Assembly (NCBI GenBank): GCA_021186555.1 | Contig: JAJKFL010000005.1 | Coordinates: forward strand, 5,216,321-5,280,320 | Length of the DNA: 64,000 nucleotides | From: Reticulitermes speratus | Taxonomy: Eukaryota; Arthropoda; Insecta; Blattodea; Rhinotermitidae | Reading direction: 5' to 3' | In this document: piece after piece, positions 43,291-53,330 of the stretch | How the letters are laid out: every line of letters begins with the position of its first letter | Numbering within the stretch: position 1 is the first letter of the stretch | Position numbers and translations under genes: made by a program | Notes under the pieces: generated by a model | What the model saw: the letters and a program-made list of their open reading frames with translations, nothing else | Told to the model about the DNA's origin: nothing | The model's database searches: none

Positions 43291-43330
43291 TAGCACAATG
43301 ATGTTCAGTTGTCACTGAAACATGTAGCTG
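43291..43330 (+). ncRNA. Weak hammerhead-like block
   Basis: CACTGAAACATGTAGC and a short stem II (CAGU with ACUG) are present. The CUGANGA core is not clear (CAAUGAUG). Confidence 0.3.
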
Positions 43331-44159
43331 CTTTTGAATAAACATATTTAAAGATTTTTTTTATAGTGTATTCACATGTTTGGTATAATTCCTACAATAA
43401 GCAGGGATTACATCGCTGTTTATTTTAAACCGCTGGTGCTGTCTGTGTAAATAATACTTCCACAAAAAACATTAAATAATTTTTATAATGGAGACCGTGA
43501 GGTAGAAATTAAATTTTATACATAATTTCGACAAACGTTAGTCTTCAGTTGCAGATATTTTCAGAACGCTGTATAAAATAGAGAAATTTACAAATATGTT
43601 TTAAAAAATACACGCTGGCAGATCCATCAAAGCGTTGCTTCTCAATCAATACAAACCCACCTCAAATTCAAAGCTTTAGAAGCTGGCTAGAAGTAGGTAG
43701 AATATTAGCAGCGTACATAGACTCGACTGACAAGCTACACTTTGATGAAATTCATACTCCGATTGAAATCCATGAAATTCCTGGAGCTGCTCGCCTCATT
43801 AAACACAAGCGCCAATTCAGGCAAGTGTTTTCACGAAACCAGCGATCCTGCGTGCAAAACAGCAGTAAAGTGGATTACACAAACTGCAAAGAGAAAAATC
43901 TACCATCGCGACAGACAGGATATAAACTTTGTTCGTCTTTCGTGCCTGTATAGCGCTACTTTACAAATAATGAGGCTAACCGGACAGATTACGAGCAACT
44001 ACAAAAAGAAAGAAACCATTTGATACTGAGAAGGCTTTCCATAAAACGTGGCACACCGGCTTTGCACATAAAAACTGCAATTTACCGGCGATTTAACCCC
44101 AGAAACCCGCTCCTTCTCACCAAATTACACTTTAGGGACGATTTTCTACCTTTCTAGAA
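43331..44159. other. Unassigned, possibly LINE-derived
   Basis: A 93-codon plus frame (43742-44023) is unassigned. Its position just upstream of an RT-like fragment makes a LINE origin possible. Confidence 0.3.
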
Positions 44160-44500
44160 ATCGTAACAGGAGTACCACAGGACTAAGAACCTTACCACCA
44201 CAATGCACTCCTTGTAATAGGTGACATCACAGATCTTAATCAAGGGTTGGTATTGCATAATGTGCTGATTACATCGTTGTTTTCTTCTGACGAAACTGTA
44301 GATACGGCTGTGATAAAACGGCATGAACACTACCCAGCCATTAAAATTGGTGTCCGATATGGAATATGAAGTTTAATGAGGACAAAACCGTTCTCTAAGA
44401 GACAGAAATCGCCAAAATTTAGTCTAACATATCATGGACATAGAACCGAGTATGTCGAAAATGTTAAATGTCTTGGACGGAATATTTTACGTTCCAGAAC
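44160..44500 (+). mobile_element. Jockey/I-like reverse-transcriptase fragment
   Basis: In shifting frames I read EIVTGVPQD (cf. GVPQGS), SSDETVDTAVI (cf. the palm region after ADD), NWCPIWNMKFNEDKT and PKFSLTYHGHRTEYVENVKC followed by LGRNI (cf. the thumb motif V-YLG). The order is right for a LINE reverse transcriptase. Several frame changes show it is dead. Confidence 0.65.
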
Positions 44501-44527
44501 CCGGTGATGAAAATCGTTAACCATTGC

Positions 44528-44905
44528 ACAATCGCTTCAGGGACGCACGTTCGGTTGTATCCCGTCTTCTGGTGTTTACATGTACAGTCGCTTCCAGGGA
44601 CGCACGTTCGGCTGTGTCCCGTCTTCTGATGTTACATGATCAATCGCTTCAGGGACGCACGTTCGGTGTATCCCGTCTTCTGGTGTTACATGACAGTCGC
44701 TTCTGGGACGCACGTTCGGCTGTATCCCGTCTTCTGATGTTACATGACAATTGCTTGAGGGGACGCACGTTCGGCTGTTATCCCGTCTTCTGGTGTTACA
44801 TGGACAGTCGCTTCTGGGACGCACGTTCGGCTGTATCCCGTCTTCTGATGTTACATGACAATTGCTTGAGGGACGCACGTTCGGCTGTATCCCGTCTTCT
44901 GAGTG
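44528..44905. repeat. 53-59-bp minisatellite, seven copies
   Basis: Each unit contains GGGACGCACGTTCGGCTGT and CCCGTCTTCTG. Alternate units carry AATTGCTTGAG or CAGTCGCTTCTG, which suggests an underlying dimer. Confidence 0.92.
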
Positions 44906-45149
44906 AGCAGTTGACTGCAGTGTTATACTGTCCTCCTGCAAGGCTCGTAACCGGTCGGTCATGACTTGTGTCTGTCCGGTGTGACCGGAAGTGACTCTAA
45001 TCTCCGTCCAGAAGGTACGGATATTACAGAACAGAGTTGTGCGGGCATAACGAAAGGCCCCGAGGGTAATTGGAGCACGAGGCCTCCTCCAGTCATTCAA
45101 AATATCGACACTGGGCAAATTAATAACATCTTTTTCTCCTTTAGCACTA

Positions 45150-45375
45150 CATCCCTTTCAGTTTGGCCATGGCTTCCCTCAGGACAGATGCCCATTCTGC
45201 TCTGTCCAAAGCTCTTGATCTCCATCTTTTTACACCTATATTCCTCAAGTCCATTTCGACATCATCCATCCACCTTAATCTAGGTCTTCCTTCTCTTTCT
45301 CCCTCCTCCCGGTTTGCCTGTCAGTAACTTCTTCACAGTCCTTTCGCCGTCCATTCTCACAACATTCCTGTCTAC
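45150..45375 (-). mobile_element. LINE G C-terminal fragment
   Basis: The minus strand reads RMDGERTVKKLLTGKPGGGR, then after a frame change GRPRLRWMDDVEMDL and RWRSRALDRAEWASVLREA. This is a typical LINE C-terminus, distinct from families A and B. Confidence 0.8.
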
Positions 45376-45682
45376 GTACTTCAGTTACAGTTACAATATC
45401 TGGACATCTAAATTTATTACAAATTTCTTGATTCGATTTATTCTGCAGTAACAATTTTCACATGTTGGTCCATATATTTTTTCAAGATTTTCCTTTCCCA
45501 CGCCATTAAGGCTCTTTCCATTTTATTCATTAAGGTCCATGTTTCGCACAATTTGTCTTATTATTGTTCAATGGAGACCTGCTCTTAATGACCTTACATT
45601 CCTATATCTTTTCTTCACAGTTAAGATACGAATATGAAAGTGTCATGATTCCTAGACTAAGTGTCAATTTCATATTAGTATC
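45376..45682. other. Unassigned AT-rich sequence
   Basis: Nothing recognised. Confidence 0.35.
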
Positions 45683-45866
45683 ACCGTGCATCTTTATGAA
45701 TTAAAAATTTATAACCAACTGATACACAATTGAACCACTTTTATTGCAGCGTCTATATGGGGCGTATAATAATATAGACGTATAATAATATAGACGTTAA
45801 TTATAGCGATAATAATATGACGCTACAATAATGGGTCAATTGTGTATCAGTTGGTTATAAATTTAT
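45683..45866. mobile_element. Penelope-like palindrome without hammerhead
   Basis: ACCGTGCATC at 45683 precedes inverted arms beginning TTTATAACCAACTGATACAC and ending with their complement at 45866. The centre contains three repeats of AATATAGACGT. Confidence 0.65.
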
Positions 45867-46545
45867 TAAGTGTCAATATTTGGCCATGGATACATAATAC
45901 GTCCAATGCTTTGATACAGGAATGGACAAGAAGCAACAAGGCATTGTTCAACAATTCTTTTATTGATAAGAAAACATCAAGAGAGTCAGATATGTGACAT
46001 TTTTCTAAACATATTTGACCTTGACCGCATTGTGAGAGTGTTCAGGCCATCTATAAAACAATGACTATCACTAACGTGGTCATAAAATATGACTTTCAAC
46101 TGTTGCTTATAATTACATTCTGAATACAAAAAAAAAAATGTCTTTAAAATTCGTTCGCAGAGAGCGTAGCTGGTATTAGTCACGGCTGGAGGCACAGACT
46201 GGCGAATACCTGTTCCTTATAAGGAACTGCACTCTCTCGCTTGGCGTGGTAAATGCCTGAGGTCAGGTGCATGCGTGAAGTTGCGCTTATGTATGGAACT
46301 TTTGGTACTAGGTGGAAGAACAAGTTACTTTTTATAAAAGAACGTCCTCTATACCTTTTCATGGTATAGGAACTGCTGAGCTAAGTTCATACTTTAAATA
46401 AACTGTAAACTGTTTATATCAAAGATGAATCGGTTAAAATGCAGAAAGAATCGATTACGAATTATTGCAGGGAACTGTGGCGGTTTTAGCTCAGACGGAC
46501 CATAAAAGAGAACAAGATACCTCACTCAGAATAATCTGCCATCAA
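45867..46545. other. Unassigned sequence
   Basis: Nothing recognised. Confidence 0.35.
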
Positions 46546-46843
46546 CCAGTATTTGAGCTTTTTTTTTTTTTTTTTTTACATGGTGAAGGGCCCGCAGTCT
46601 TAAGGCTTTTTGTGCAACCCTATGATGAAGATGAGCAGTTTTGTACCAAGTTTTACAATTAATGGAGCACCAGTGGAATGAAATTGACAGGGGAAAACCG
46701 ACAACTCGGAGAAAAACCTGTCCCAGTGCCACTTTGTCCACCACAAACCCCACATGGACTGACCCGGGATCGAACCCGGACCTCCGCAGTGAGAGGCCGG
46801 CGACTAACCGCCTGAGCCATAGCACGGCCCAGTATTTGAGCTT
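46546..46843 (-). mobile_element. SINE family B, full length with 15-bp target duplication
   Basis: The minus-strand head starts at 46828 (GGCCGTGCTATGGCTCAGG) and the poly(A) tail is the T-run at 46561-46577. CCAGTATTTGAGCTT flanks it at 46546-46560 and 46829-46843. Confidence 0.95.
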
Positions 46844-47280
46844 AGTACCTACGGGAGTGTTAAATGCCTTCCCCTGGTATGCCGCTCGGTATTGCTAAGA
46901 GCAAAAACGAGATGGAAATTCTACGCGAAACAAAAATACTGTTATATTTTATTTATAGAAATAAACATCTGTTATTTGAAGGTATTTTATGAGGACCCTG
47001 AGCAAATTCTGCAAAGGTGTGGAAGGTGTCTGATGAAACAATCAGAATGTAAGCCTATTTAACTACCATTGACTTCACGCAACTTACAGTAATTGATGCT
47101 GGTTGTACCCGTGCGAATAATTCTCATGTACGAACAGTAATATATTTAATAAACAAAAATTACAGTATCTTAATCTTAATAAACAATTAAAAATTGTGCT
47201 TAATAATGCCTGATGCTGCGTAATTTATTTCGGAGATAAACCGATCATAAGCAACGTGCAAATAAGAACCAAAACGTTGA
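46844..47280. other. Unassigned AT-rich sequence
   Basis: Nothing recognised. Confidence 0.35.
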
Positions 47281-47369
47281 AATTGACAGTGCTGCCTCAA
47301 GCGGAGGCCAATGAAAGTACAGAAATATGTTGGATTGCTTGGCCTCCGCTTGAGGCAGCACTGTCAATT
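47281..47369. repeat. Perfect hairpin with 31-bp arms
   Basis: AATTGACAGTGCTGCCTCAA and the following GCGGAGGCCAA are mirrored exactly on the right, separated by about 27 bases. It is GC-rich in an AT-rich setting. It has no CCAACAAATGCAC box, so it is not of the Penelope-like class. Confidence 0.85.
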
Positions 47370-47756
47370 CTTACGTTACCTTCTTTTTATTAAAAACAAT
47401 GTTTTGGAAATTAATTAAAAATGGAGATTACCATTAACGCCGAATCATAGGCTTTCTAAAAAGGATACGTTCCAGAGTTCAGTAGGTCATGATATCGCAA
47501 AAAACTTTACCCTATTAATATATATGATGATTATATTGCGTTGAATGATGGAATGATTATTAACAATTAATCGAAAACGATGTGGTAGAGAACTGTCTTG
47601 ACCTGATTTGGTGTTTATCCCGGCACTTTTTCTGGAAGGATTGAGAAGAATAAAGAAAGCCACCAGGATAGCCCGTGTTAAGGAGGATATTTCAACTCGT
47701 AACTACCTAATACAAAGAGTATGGGTACCAACAACTCGACCGGTTTCTGTAATTTT
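47370..47756. other. Unassigned sequence
   Basis: Nothing recognised. Confidence 0.35.
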
Positions 47757-47890
47757 AACCAACAAATACACACAATTGTCATTAGATTCAGAGTAATATT
47801 ATTAAAAACACTACACTGCTACATGTTTCGGACATTACTGGTCTATCATCAGCGAGTACATTAATGTTGTTGTATAAAACAATTACTTGA
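47757..47890 (-). mobile_element. Penelope-like end with hammerhead, single copy
   Basis: AACCAACAAATACACACAAT at 47757 is followed about 55 bp later by a minus-strand hammerhead. Confidence 0.65.
47814..47858 (-). ncRNA. Hammerhead motif, weak stem I
   Basis: CUGAUGA, short stem II (GAC with GUC), GAAAC and ACATGT. The outer stem I does not pair well. Confidence 0.65.
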
Positions 47891-48148
47891 CAATATGTAC
47901 GTAGCGGACAGAATTGTTATACAATAAGACGAAGCGGCGGGTGAATGTGTTGGAGGTGTTCACTCGACCGGTCTTCGCAAGGTACTTAGTCGTCGTATTC
48001 GATTCTGTTCCATCCGTTTCCTACAAACATCCTGTATATTTCTAAATTTAATATTGTATTTACCGTGCATTTTAACTTAAGTGAAAGTTTTATTTCATAC
48101 CAACAAATGCACATAAACATACAGTGTCAATAGTTTATTCATAACTTT

Positions 48149-48193
48149 CCCCGATACGTATTTCGGCGTTTTAAAGCGCCATCTTCAGGGGGT
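48149..48193 (-). ncRNA. Hammerhead ribozyme motif, ATACGTAT type
   Basis: CUGAAGA, stem II GGCG with CGCC, GAAA, the ATACGTAT palindrome and stem I CCCC with GGGG. Confidence 0.88.
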
Positions 48194-48232
48194 CTATGCT
48201 ATATATTTGGTCTATGCTAGAAACCTCTGAGA

Positions 48233-48276
48233 CCTCCTGAAGATGGCGGTTTAATACGCCGAAATACGTATCGGGG
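48233..48276 (+). ncRNA. Hammerhead ribozyme motif, ATACGTAT type
   Basis: The inverted partner: CUGAAGA, GGCG with CGCC, GAAA, ATACGTAT. Stem I has one wobble pair. Confidence 0.86.
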
Positions 48277-48340
48277 AAAGTTATGAATAAACTATTGACA
48301 CTGTATGTTTATGTGCATTTGTTGGTATGAAATAAAACGT

Positions 48341-49081
48341 CCTGTATATTTGTGTTGCAATATAATCCTGTATCTTTCTCTGACATTATTGTGATTGTAA
48401 ATCAGTGACATCCGGATTGCCTTAGTTTATCTCCCAGTTTGCTGTCGGTGAAATTTACAAGTGGAAGGCTAGGAGCGAGTCTCTTGCAAAGCGATGGCGG
48501 TAGCGGATTGGCGGCCGAAGCAAAACACATAACCTGCCCTTGCCACCTCACATACAAATCAGGTCCGTCCGCTAGGTTCTCCACCTGGCAAGAGTCCGGT
48601 TGCCATCTTTACAAGGCTTCGTTCATGAGTGACGACAGAAGTGTGGATGGCTACGGGGTTTTCGATGTTCCTGATTGCCGATTAAAATTCAAATGACTGT
48701 GTTGACTCAGTCGTAACACAAATCGTTTATATTCTGTGTATATAAAGAAGCGTTAGTTGCAATTTTGTGGTTATTCTACCATTATGTACGGAGTCCTTAT
48801 ACTTACGGACACGTGCGCTATGTGGCAGATTGCCGAAAGTAATCTGTCGTTAGAAAGCTGTGGACAGGTATCTGTGTTCCGGTCGGTATCGCTGCTTACA
48901 ACTTTCCCAATTAACGTTATTTTTAGACAGCGGTACCATTCAATTTACGAAGGTGTCTTGCAGTTCACATCTTGCATATTGCGTGACCTGTGATTTCAGT
49001 GTCCGTTGCGGGCTCTGACATGTAGTAGTTGATCAGTGGAAAGGAGATGTATGGAAATCATAACCAGTTTTGAGAACTGTA
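48341..49081. other. Unassigned, partly GC-richer sequence
   Basis: The segment at about 48430-48600 is richer in CpG than its surroundings and has an 85-codon plus frame (48439-48696). No domain is recognisable. Confidence 0.35.
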
Positions 49082-49368
49082 ACATTTGTCCAGCCGATCC
49101 CAGTGGCCGCGCGGTCTAAGGCGTGGGTCTGCGGCCGCTCGCTTACTAGGACTGTAGGTTCGAATCCCGCCTAGGGCATGGAAGTTTGTCTGTTGTGAGT
49201 GTTGTGTGTTGTCAGGTAGAGGTCTCTGCGACGAGCTGGTCCCTCGTCCAGAGGAGTCCTACCGAGTGTGGTGTGTCTAGAAAGTGTGATCGTGAAGCCT
49301 CGAAAACTGAGGCGGCCTAGGCCCCCAAGGGGCTCTCGAGCCACTGAAAAAAAAAAACATTTTTCCAT
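49082..49368 (+). mobile_element. SINE family A, full length with target duplication
   Basis: The head starts at 49093 and the poly(A) tail lies at 49347-49357. ACATTTGTCCA (49082-49092) and ACATTTTTCCA (49358-49368) are the duplicated target with one mismatch. Confidence 0.94.
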
Positions 49369-49699
49369 CTATATTTTAACAGGCTTTGCACTAATTTACG
49401 GATCACGTGTTCTTAACCTATAGGCCAAGATCAGAAATGGGCCGACGTGCCGTTTAGTGCGGGTTGCCATAATCCTCTTTAACAAACTTACATTTCCTCC
49501 TACATACGAGTATTTTATCATGGGGAACAATGGACTGAAGTGTGTTGATTGGGCAGGTGCTGCGAGTGGTGGTGCACAGCTCACAGAATATGTAAGCTTT
49601 CCAAGGATAAGAGATATGAAAGGAGACACTGAATATTTCTACAACTGGGAAATAAGCTTCTTAAGAAGTAGATTTGTTGTTCAATGAACAAGGTCTAAC

Positions 49700-50142
49700 C
49701 TGGTATCTGTGCTGGAGTTTATACCTGATGGTGTACCAAGAATGTGTGCAGCTCGCCAGAGCCTGTGTGTAAGTGTGAAGGAGTTTAATCTGCAGGTGAA
49801 CACATTTCACTGCCTACTCCATACGGGAAAATTTGATTCCAGGAGGTTGACGGAGAAGTTACATACTGTGATGAAATGGTCACTCACGCTGTGTGTTACA
49901 AAGGAGATATGTTAGACAAAAGAATTTTTAACCAGATGTGGGCAGATATTGGCGCTGACAACAGGCATTTGGTTTATCATTCTGACGTCAGTTGGCAATC
50001 ACGAGGAAACGCTTTTCAGAGGGCTGTGAAATTAGTTAATGACGTCAAAATCTACGTATCTGAGGCTGTTGAACCTCAAGTGGATATTAAAGGACCCTAC
50101 CTGTCAGATACAATTGCCGAAGTCAATAAGTTTAATAACTGA
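49700..50142 (+). pseudogene. hAT/ZBED-like transposase relic
   Basis: In two frames I read MLDKRIFNQMWADIGADNRH followed by LVYHSDVSWQSRGNAFQRAV. This resembles the LF-HTEVRWLSRG block of hAT-derived ZBED5/SCAND3-like proteins. Upstream, FHCLLHTGKF and CAARQSLC may represent the preceding helices. A frame change lies between the parts near 49880. Termini were not seen. It could also be a decayed domesticated gene copy. Confidence 0.5.
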
Positions 50143-50235
50143 ATGCATGACAGTTCCAGAGAGTTAACATAGAAACTTACAGCTTCAAAGGACAGATGAA
50201 ACTGTGTACAAAATAATGAATACATAAGATTGTTA

Positions 50236-50400
50236 ATTAAGTTATAAACAACCGATGCACATAAACCACTCTTTAAGTAGCTTTATTATAAATGTTAAAT
50301 TGTACCCTACATGTTTCGATCTAGGATCATCGTCAGGGGGTTTTTTGCTAAAAGCTACAGTCACTTCAAACATGATTAAAATATCTATCTGCACTTGAAA
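50236..50400 (-). mobile_element. Penelope-like end with hammerhead, single copy
   Basis: AACAACCGATGCACATAAACC lies 55 bp from a minus-strand hammerhead. No inverted partner. Confidence 0.65.
50304..50342 (-). ncRNA. Hammerhead ribozyme motif, short stem II
   Basis: CUGACGA, stem II GAUC with GAUC around a three-base loop, GAAAC, ACATGT and a three-pair CCC/GGG stem I. Confidence 0.78.
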
Positions 50401-50668
50401 CATAAGTAAAATCTTGTCAAAAGATTCGCTAAAGTTGTAAATTAAAAAGCACTGTAGATGTAGAATTGGGAACTGCTGCGTGTGTATTAAAAGCATATGA
50501 AATATTTTTGCGTGGAGCGGAGTGTACTACGTGTCGTGCGTGTACTACGTGGAGTGTCTTTCTCCTCCCAACATTAAACGACGTCCTTTTCCAATAAGAG
50601 AGTTTTGAATTTCTTGGTGTAAATTTGCAACGTTTGGAAGAAATAATTCCTGACTTCCACTGCTACAT
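50401..50668. other. Unassigned sequence
   Basis: GTGTACTACGTG-like words repeat near 50520-50555; otherwise nothing recognised. Confidence 0.35.
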
Positions 50669-51208
50669 CCCGGGATAGCTCAGTCGGTATAGCGATTCGC
50701 TACGGGTTGGACGGTCCGGGGATCGAATCCCGGTGGAGGCGAGATATTCCACACCCGTCTAAACCGGCCCTGGGGCCTCCCAGCCTCCTTTACAATGGGC
50801 ACCGTGTCTCGTTCCTGGGGGTAAAGCGGCCGGGGCGTGGAGTTGACCACCCACCCTCATCTAGTAAAGGTAAAGCAATCCCATTACAGGCCTGGACAGA
50901 CCCTAGGGTTCCAGGAGGTTGAGGCTCCTAGATTTCTAGACAATCGGCACATGAAGGTGGTAAGGTTGTCAGCCCTACGCACCGGCCGCCTTTACTCCCC
51001 AGGAAATATTCCTGGTACTCATTTCTGTTAGAGGCTGAGTCGACCCCAGGGCCATAGTGCGACCGAAACGATTATGTCAATGACAAATTCCAATGACACC
51101 ATCGGGAATCGAACCCGCGACGTTCCTGCCAGGGTTAAATAAAGAGTAGAGCTATACCTCTATCACCCTCTGGGCCTTCATGGTCTCTTCTACGGAGAAC
51201 TTTACTTG
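50669..51208 (+). mobile_element. SINE family D, interrupted by SINE C
   Basis: The head GGGATAGCTCAGTCGG and B box GGGGATCGAATCCCGG are well preserved. The body runs to CATCTAG (50864) and resumes TGCCAGGGTTAAA (51126). The end CTTTACTTG is a shortened D tail. Confidence 0.9.
50865..51125 (-). mobile_element. SINE family C, 5'-truncated, nested in SINE D
   Basis: It starts with the complement of the CTTTACCTTTAC tail and ends at the B-box side of the head (CGAACCCGCGACGTTCC), so the outermost ~50 bp of the head are missing. It sits inside family D without an obvious long duplication. Confidence 0.9.
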
Positions 51209-51475
51209 TGTGAAGCAGGTTTTCCAATACTTGACACCACACAAACTACTGAACAACTTGATGTCTTAAGGTGCCGCCTTTCAAATGCAAGGCACGCGAT
51301 TTGAAGCAGTTTCAAATTTTGTGCAAAGGCGTTCATATCAACTTACTGTTAATTTTCTTCCTTTTATATTGTTCCTTTAACAGTTGCGTTGTTGCAAAGA
51401 CCCTGTGCACTAACAACATATTATTAATATTATATTGTACAAGTACCATATTTCCTAAGTGTTTGTTATGTTTTA
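51209..51475. other. Unassigned AT-rich sequence
   Basis: Nothing recognised. Confidence 0.35.
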
Positions 51476-52209
51476 TTAACAATAACATAATTTGCAGAAA
51501 ATAGCAAAGCGATTAAAAGGAAATACAGGAATTCGAAACTGAACCGTGCGTCGCTTGCACCGGCGACTAAAATACGCCTATATAAGACATCAATCCGCTC
51601 ATCAATGACCTATGCGGCACCAGTCTGGTGCTCTGTCAGTCAATCGACGTATCAGTACCTGCAAGTTATCCAAAATAAATGTTTGAGAGTTATTACTCAA
51701 TCACCTAGAGGCACTCCAATCGCCCACCTTCACTATGTAACTGGCATTCACTACCTTCAGCCGTATATCCTATCCTTAGCTAATCTATTTTACTCAAACT
51801 GCCCTGAACATTATAACCCTCTCATTCGTTCCATTGGCAACTACACCCTACAGGACTTACTCAAACTGTACAAAAAATATAAACACAAAAGACCAAAACA
51901 CATACTGCTCTAAATAGAGCAGTATGTCTGGTAGTGTTTTTTTCGGTTACTCTGTTTTTTCACTACAGTTACAATTACATGTGCCTATTACATGACGGTC
52001 AGGACCATGCCCTGTTTCAAATTGTTCCTGGATGTTGGTTAAAGGCACAACGATTCAATAATGATGTATATCTCCATTGCTGTACTTGCTGTTGTAGTTA
52101 ATAAAGTTTTATTATTATTATTATTATTAACAATAACATAATTAATTTGCAGAAAATAGCAAAGTGATTAAAAGGAAATGCAGAATTCGAAACTGAACTG
52201 TGCGTCGCT
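51476..52209 (+). mobile_element. Jockey-like LINE 3' end with ~80-bp flanking duplication
   Basis: The insert (about 51556-52127) encodes the end of a Jockey-type reverse transcriptase: YKTSIRSSMTYAAPVWCSVS, VIQNKCLRVITQSPRGTP and NLFYSNCPEHYNPLI, with a stop after HILL at 51913. A 3' UTR ends in AATAAAGTTTTATTATTATT. ATTAACAATAACATAA through GTGCGTCGCT occurs at 51476-51555 and again at 52127-52209 with a few differences. The direct repeat is far longer than the usual LINE target duplication. Confidence 0.88.
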
Positions 52210-52287
52210 CAGCTGTCTGGACGCCGTCCAAAGAGAAATTTAAGCACTCCTGACGTAATGGCGTATGTTTCTTCAATTGGGAGAAAC

Positions 52288-52478
52288 GACAGTGGAACCC
52301 GGTTATAACGACACACGGTTTATACGACACTTCGTCTATATCGTTAGATATTCTGTGGTACAAATTAAGTCCTTACTGTTAACCGTAACATTATACTCCT
52401 CGGTTATAACAACACTCGTTTATAACGACACAAAGTATTCTGTCCCATTCATGACGTTACAACCGAGTTTAAATGTAC
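52288..52478 (-). mobile_element. Pogo/Tigger-like MITE, uninterrupted copy
   Basis: CAGTGGAACCCGGTTATAACG starts the element. ACTCGTTTATAACGACAC and CATGACGTTACAACCGAG lie towards the other end. It aligns over its length to the two parts of 63187-63658 and has no hammerhead insert. The CAGT start and TA-flanked partner copy suggest the Tc1/mariner superfamily. Confidence 0.75.
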
Positions 52479-52996
52479 TTAAAAAATCCAATGTTGAGTC
52501 ACAAACCAAGCAGGGGATTTTCATTCAGGCACCACGTGATTTGTTACTAAGGCAGGGACTGAAATGTGTCACAAGAATGTAATCATACACACGATACTGT
52601 AAATGTGCATCTAATTTGTTTGGAGTGCTCATTTTATAAAGTTAATGCATAATGGGGAGGCCCAATATTTTCGTTGGTCCGAAACCAAAAGATCTAACTG
52701 TGATACAGTTTCATAACATGTACCAGAATCGTCTGGGTTGTTCAGTACTTAGAAGAGTCAAATGCACAGATTACATTAAGCGGTAAGTCAATGTTCTGCG
52801 AATTTTGTTCGTAGTGAAGTCCTTTAGTTTTTCAGAAGACTTGGCTGATCCATCGAACACCGAAACACTTAGGCCTGTACTAAAAATAAACCATGAAGCA
52901 GCAGGTATACGTTAAGGCAAGGTCAAGGAAAATGTAACCGAACACGCTACATTATAGAGAAATCGAAATAAATTTTGTAGATTTCACATTATTACC
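52479..52996. other. Unassigned sequence
   Basis: Nothing recognised. Confidence 0.35.
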
Positions 52997-53078
52997 ACCG
53001 TGCATTTTTATAATCAAATAATTAAACCAACAAATGCACTATTTTGACCACTTTTATTGTAGCCTATGTCCCTTCAAC

Positions 53079-53121
53079 CCTACACGTGTTTCGGAACTTT
53101 ATAGTTCCATCTTCGGGGGTT
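53079..53121 (-). ncRNA. Hammerhead-like block, altered core
   Basis: CCGAAGA instead of CUGANGA. Stem II GGAAC with GUUCC, GAAAC and the ACACGTGT palindrome are intact. Confidence 0.6.
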
Positions 53122-53221
53122 ACAATGTACTACTAAATTAAGCACATATTAAGACGTACCACATAGTGATACGTACATATTGTACATTTGTCTTAATATG
53201 TGTTAATTTAGTAGTACATTG

Positions 53222-53267
53222 TAACCCCCGAAGATGGAAATATAAAGTTCCGAAACACAGTGTAGGG
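53222..53267 (+). ncRNA. Hammerhead-like block, altered core
   Basis: It has the same CCGAAGA core as its partner, a weaker stem II and a disturbed palindrome (ACACAGTGT). Confidence 0.5.
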
Positions 53268-53330
53268 TTGAAGGGACATAGGCTACAATAAAAGTGGTCA
53301 AAAATAGTGCATTTGTTGGTTTAATTATTT

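Larger units (their letters stand above)
48062..48340. mobile_element. Penelope-like inverted pair, ATACGTAT type
   Basis: ACCGTGCATT at 48062 is followed by CCAACAAATGCACATAAAC, a minus-strand hammerhead, a ~35-base centre, and the complementary arm ending TTATGTGCATTTGTTGG. Arms are almost identical, so the copy is young or was converted. Confidence 0.9.
52997..53330. mobile_element. Penelope-like inverted pair, ACACGTGT type
   Basis: ACCGTGCATT at 52997, AAACCAACAAATGCACTA, then a hammerhead-like block, an inner palindromic centre and the complementary arm. Both blocks carry the same CCGAAGA core. Confidence 0.85.

Noticed and set aside
44576-45118. A 180-residue minus-strand protein
   Set aside because: Mostly the antisense of the 53-59-bp minisatellite.
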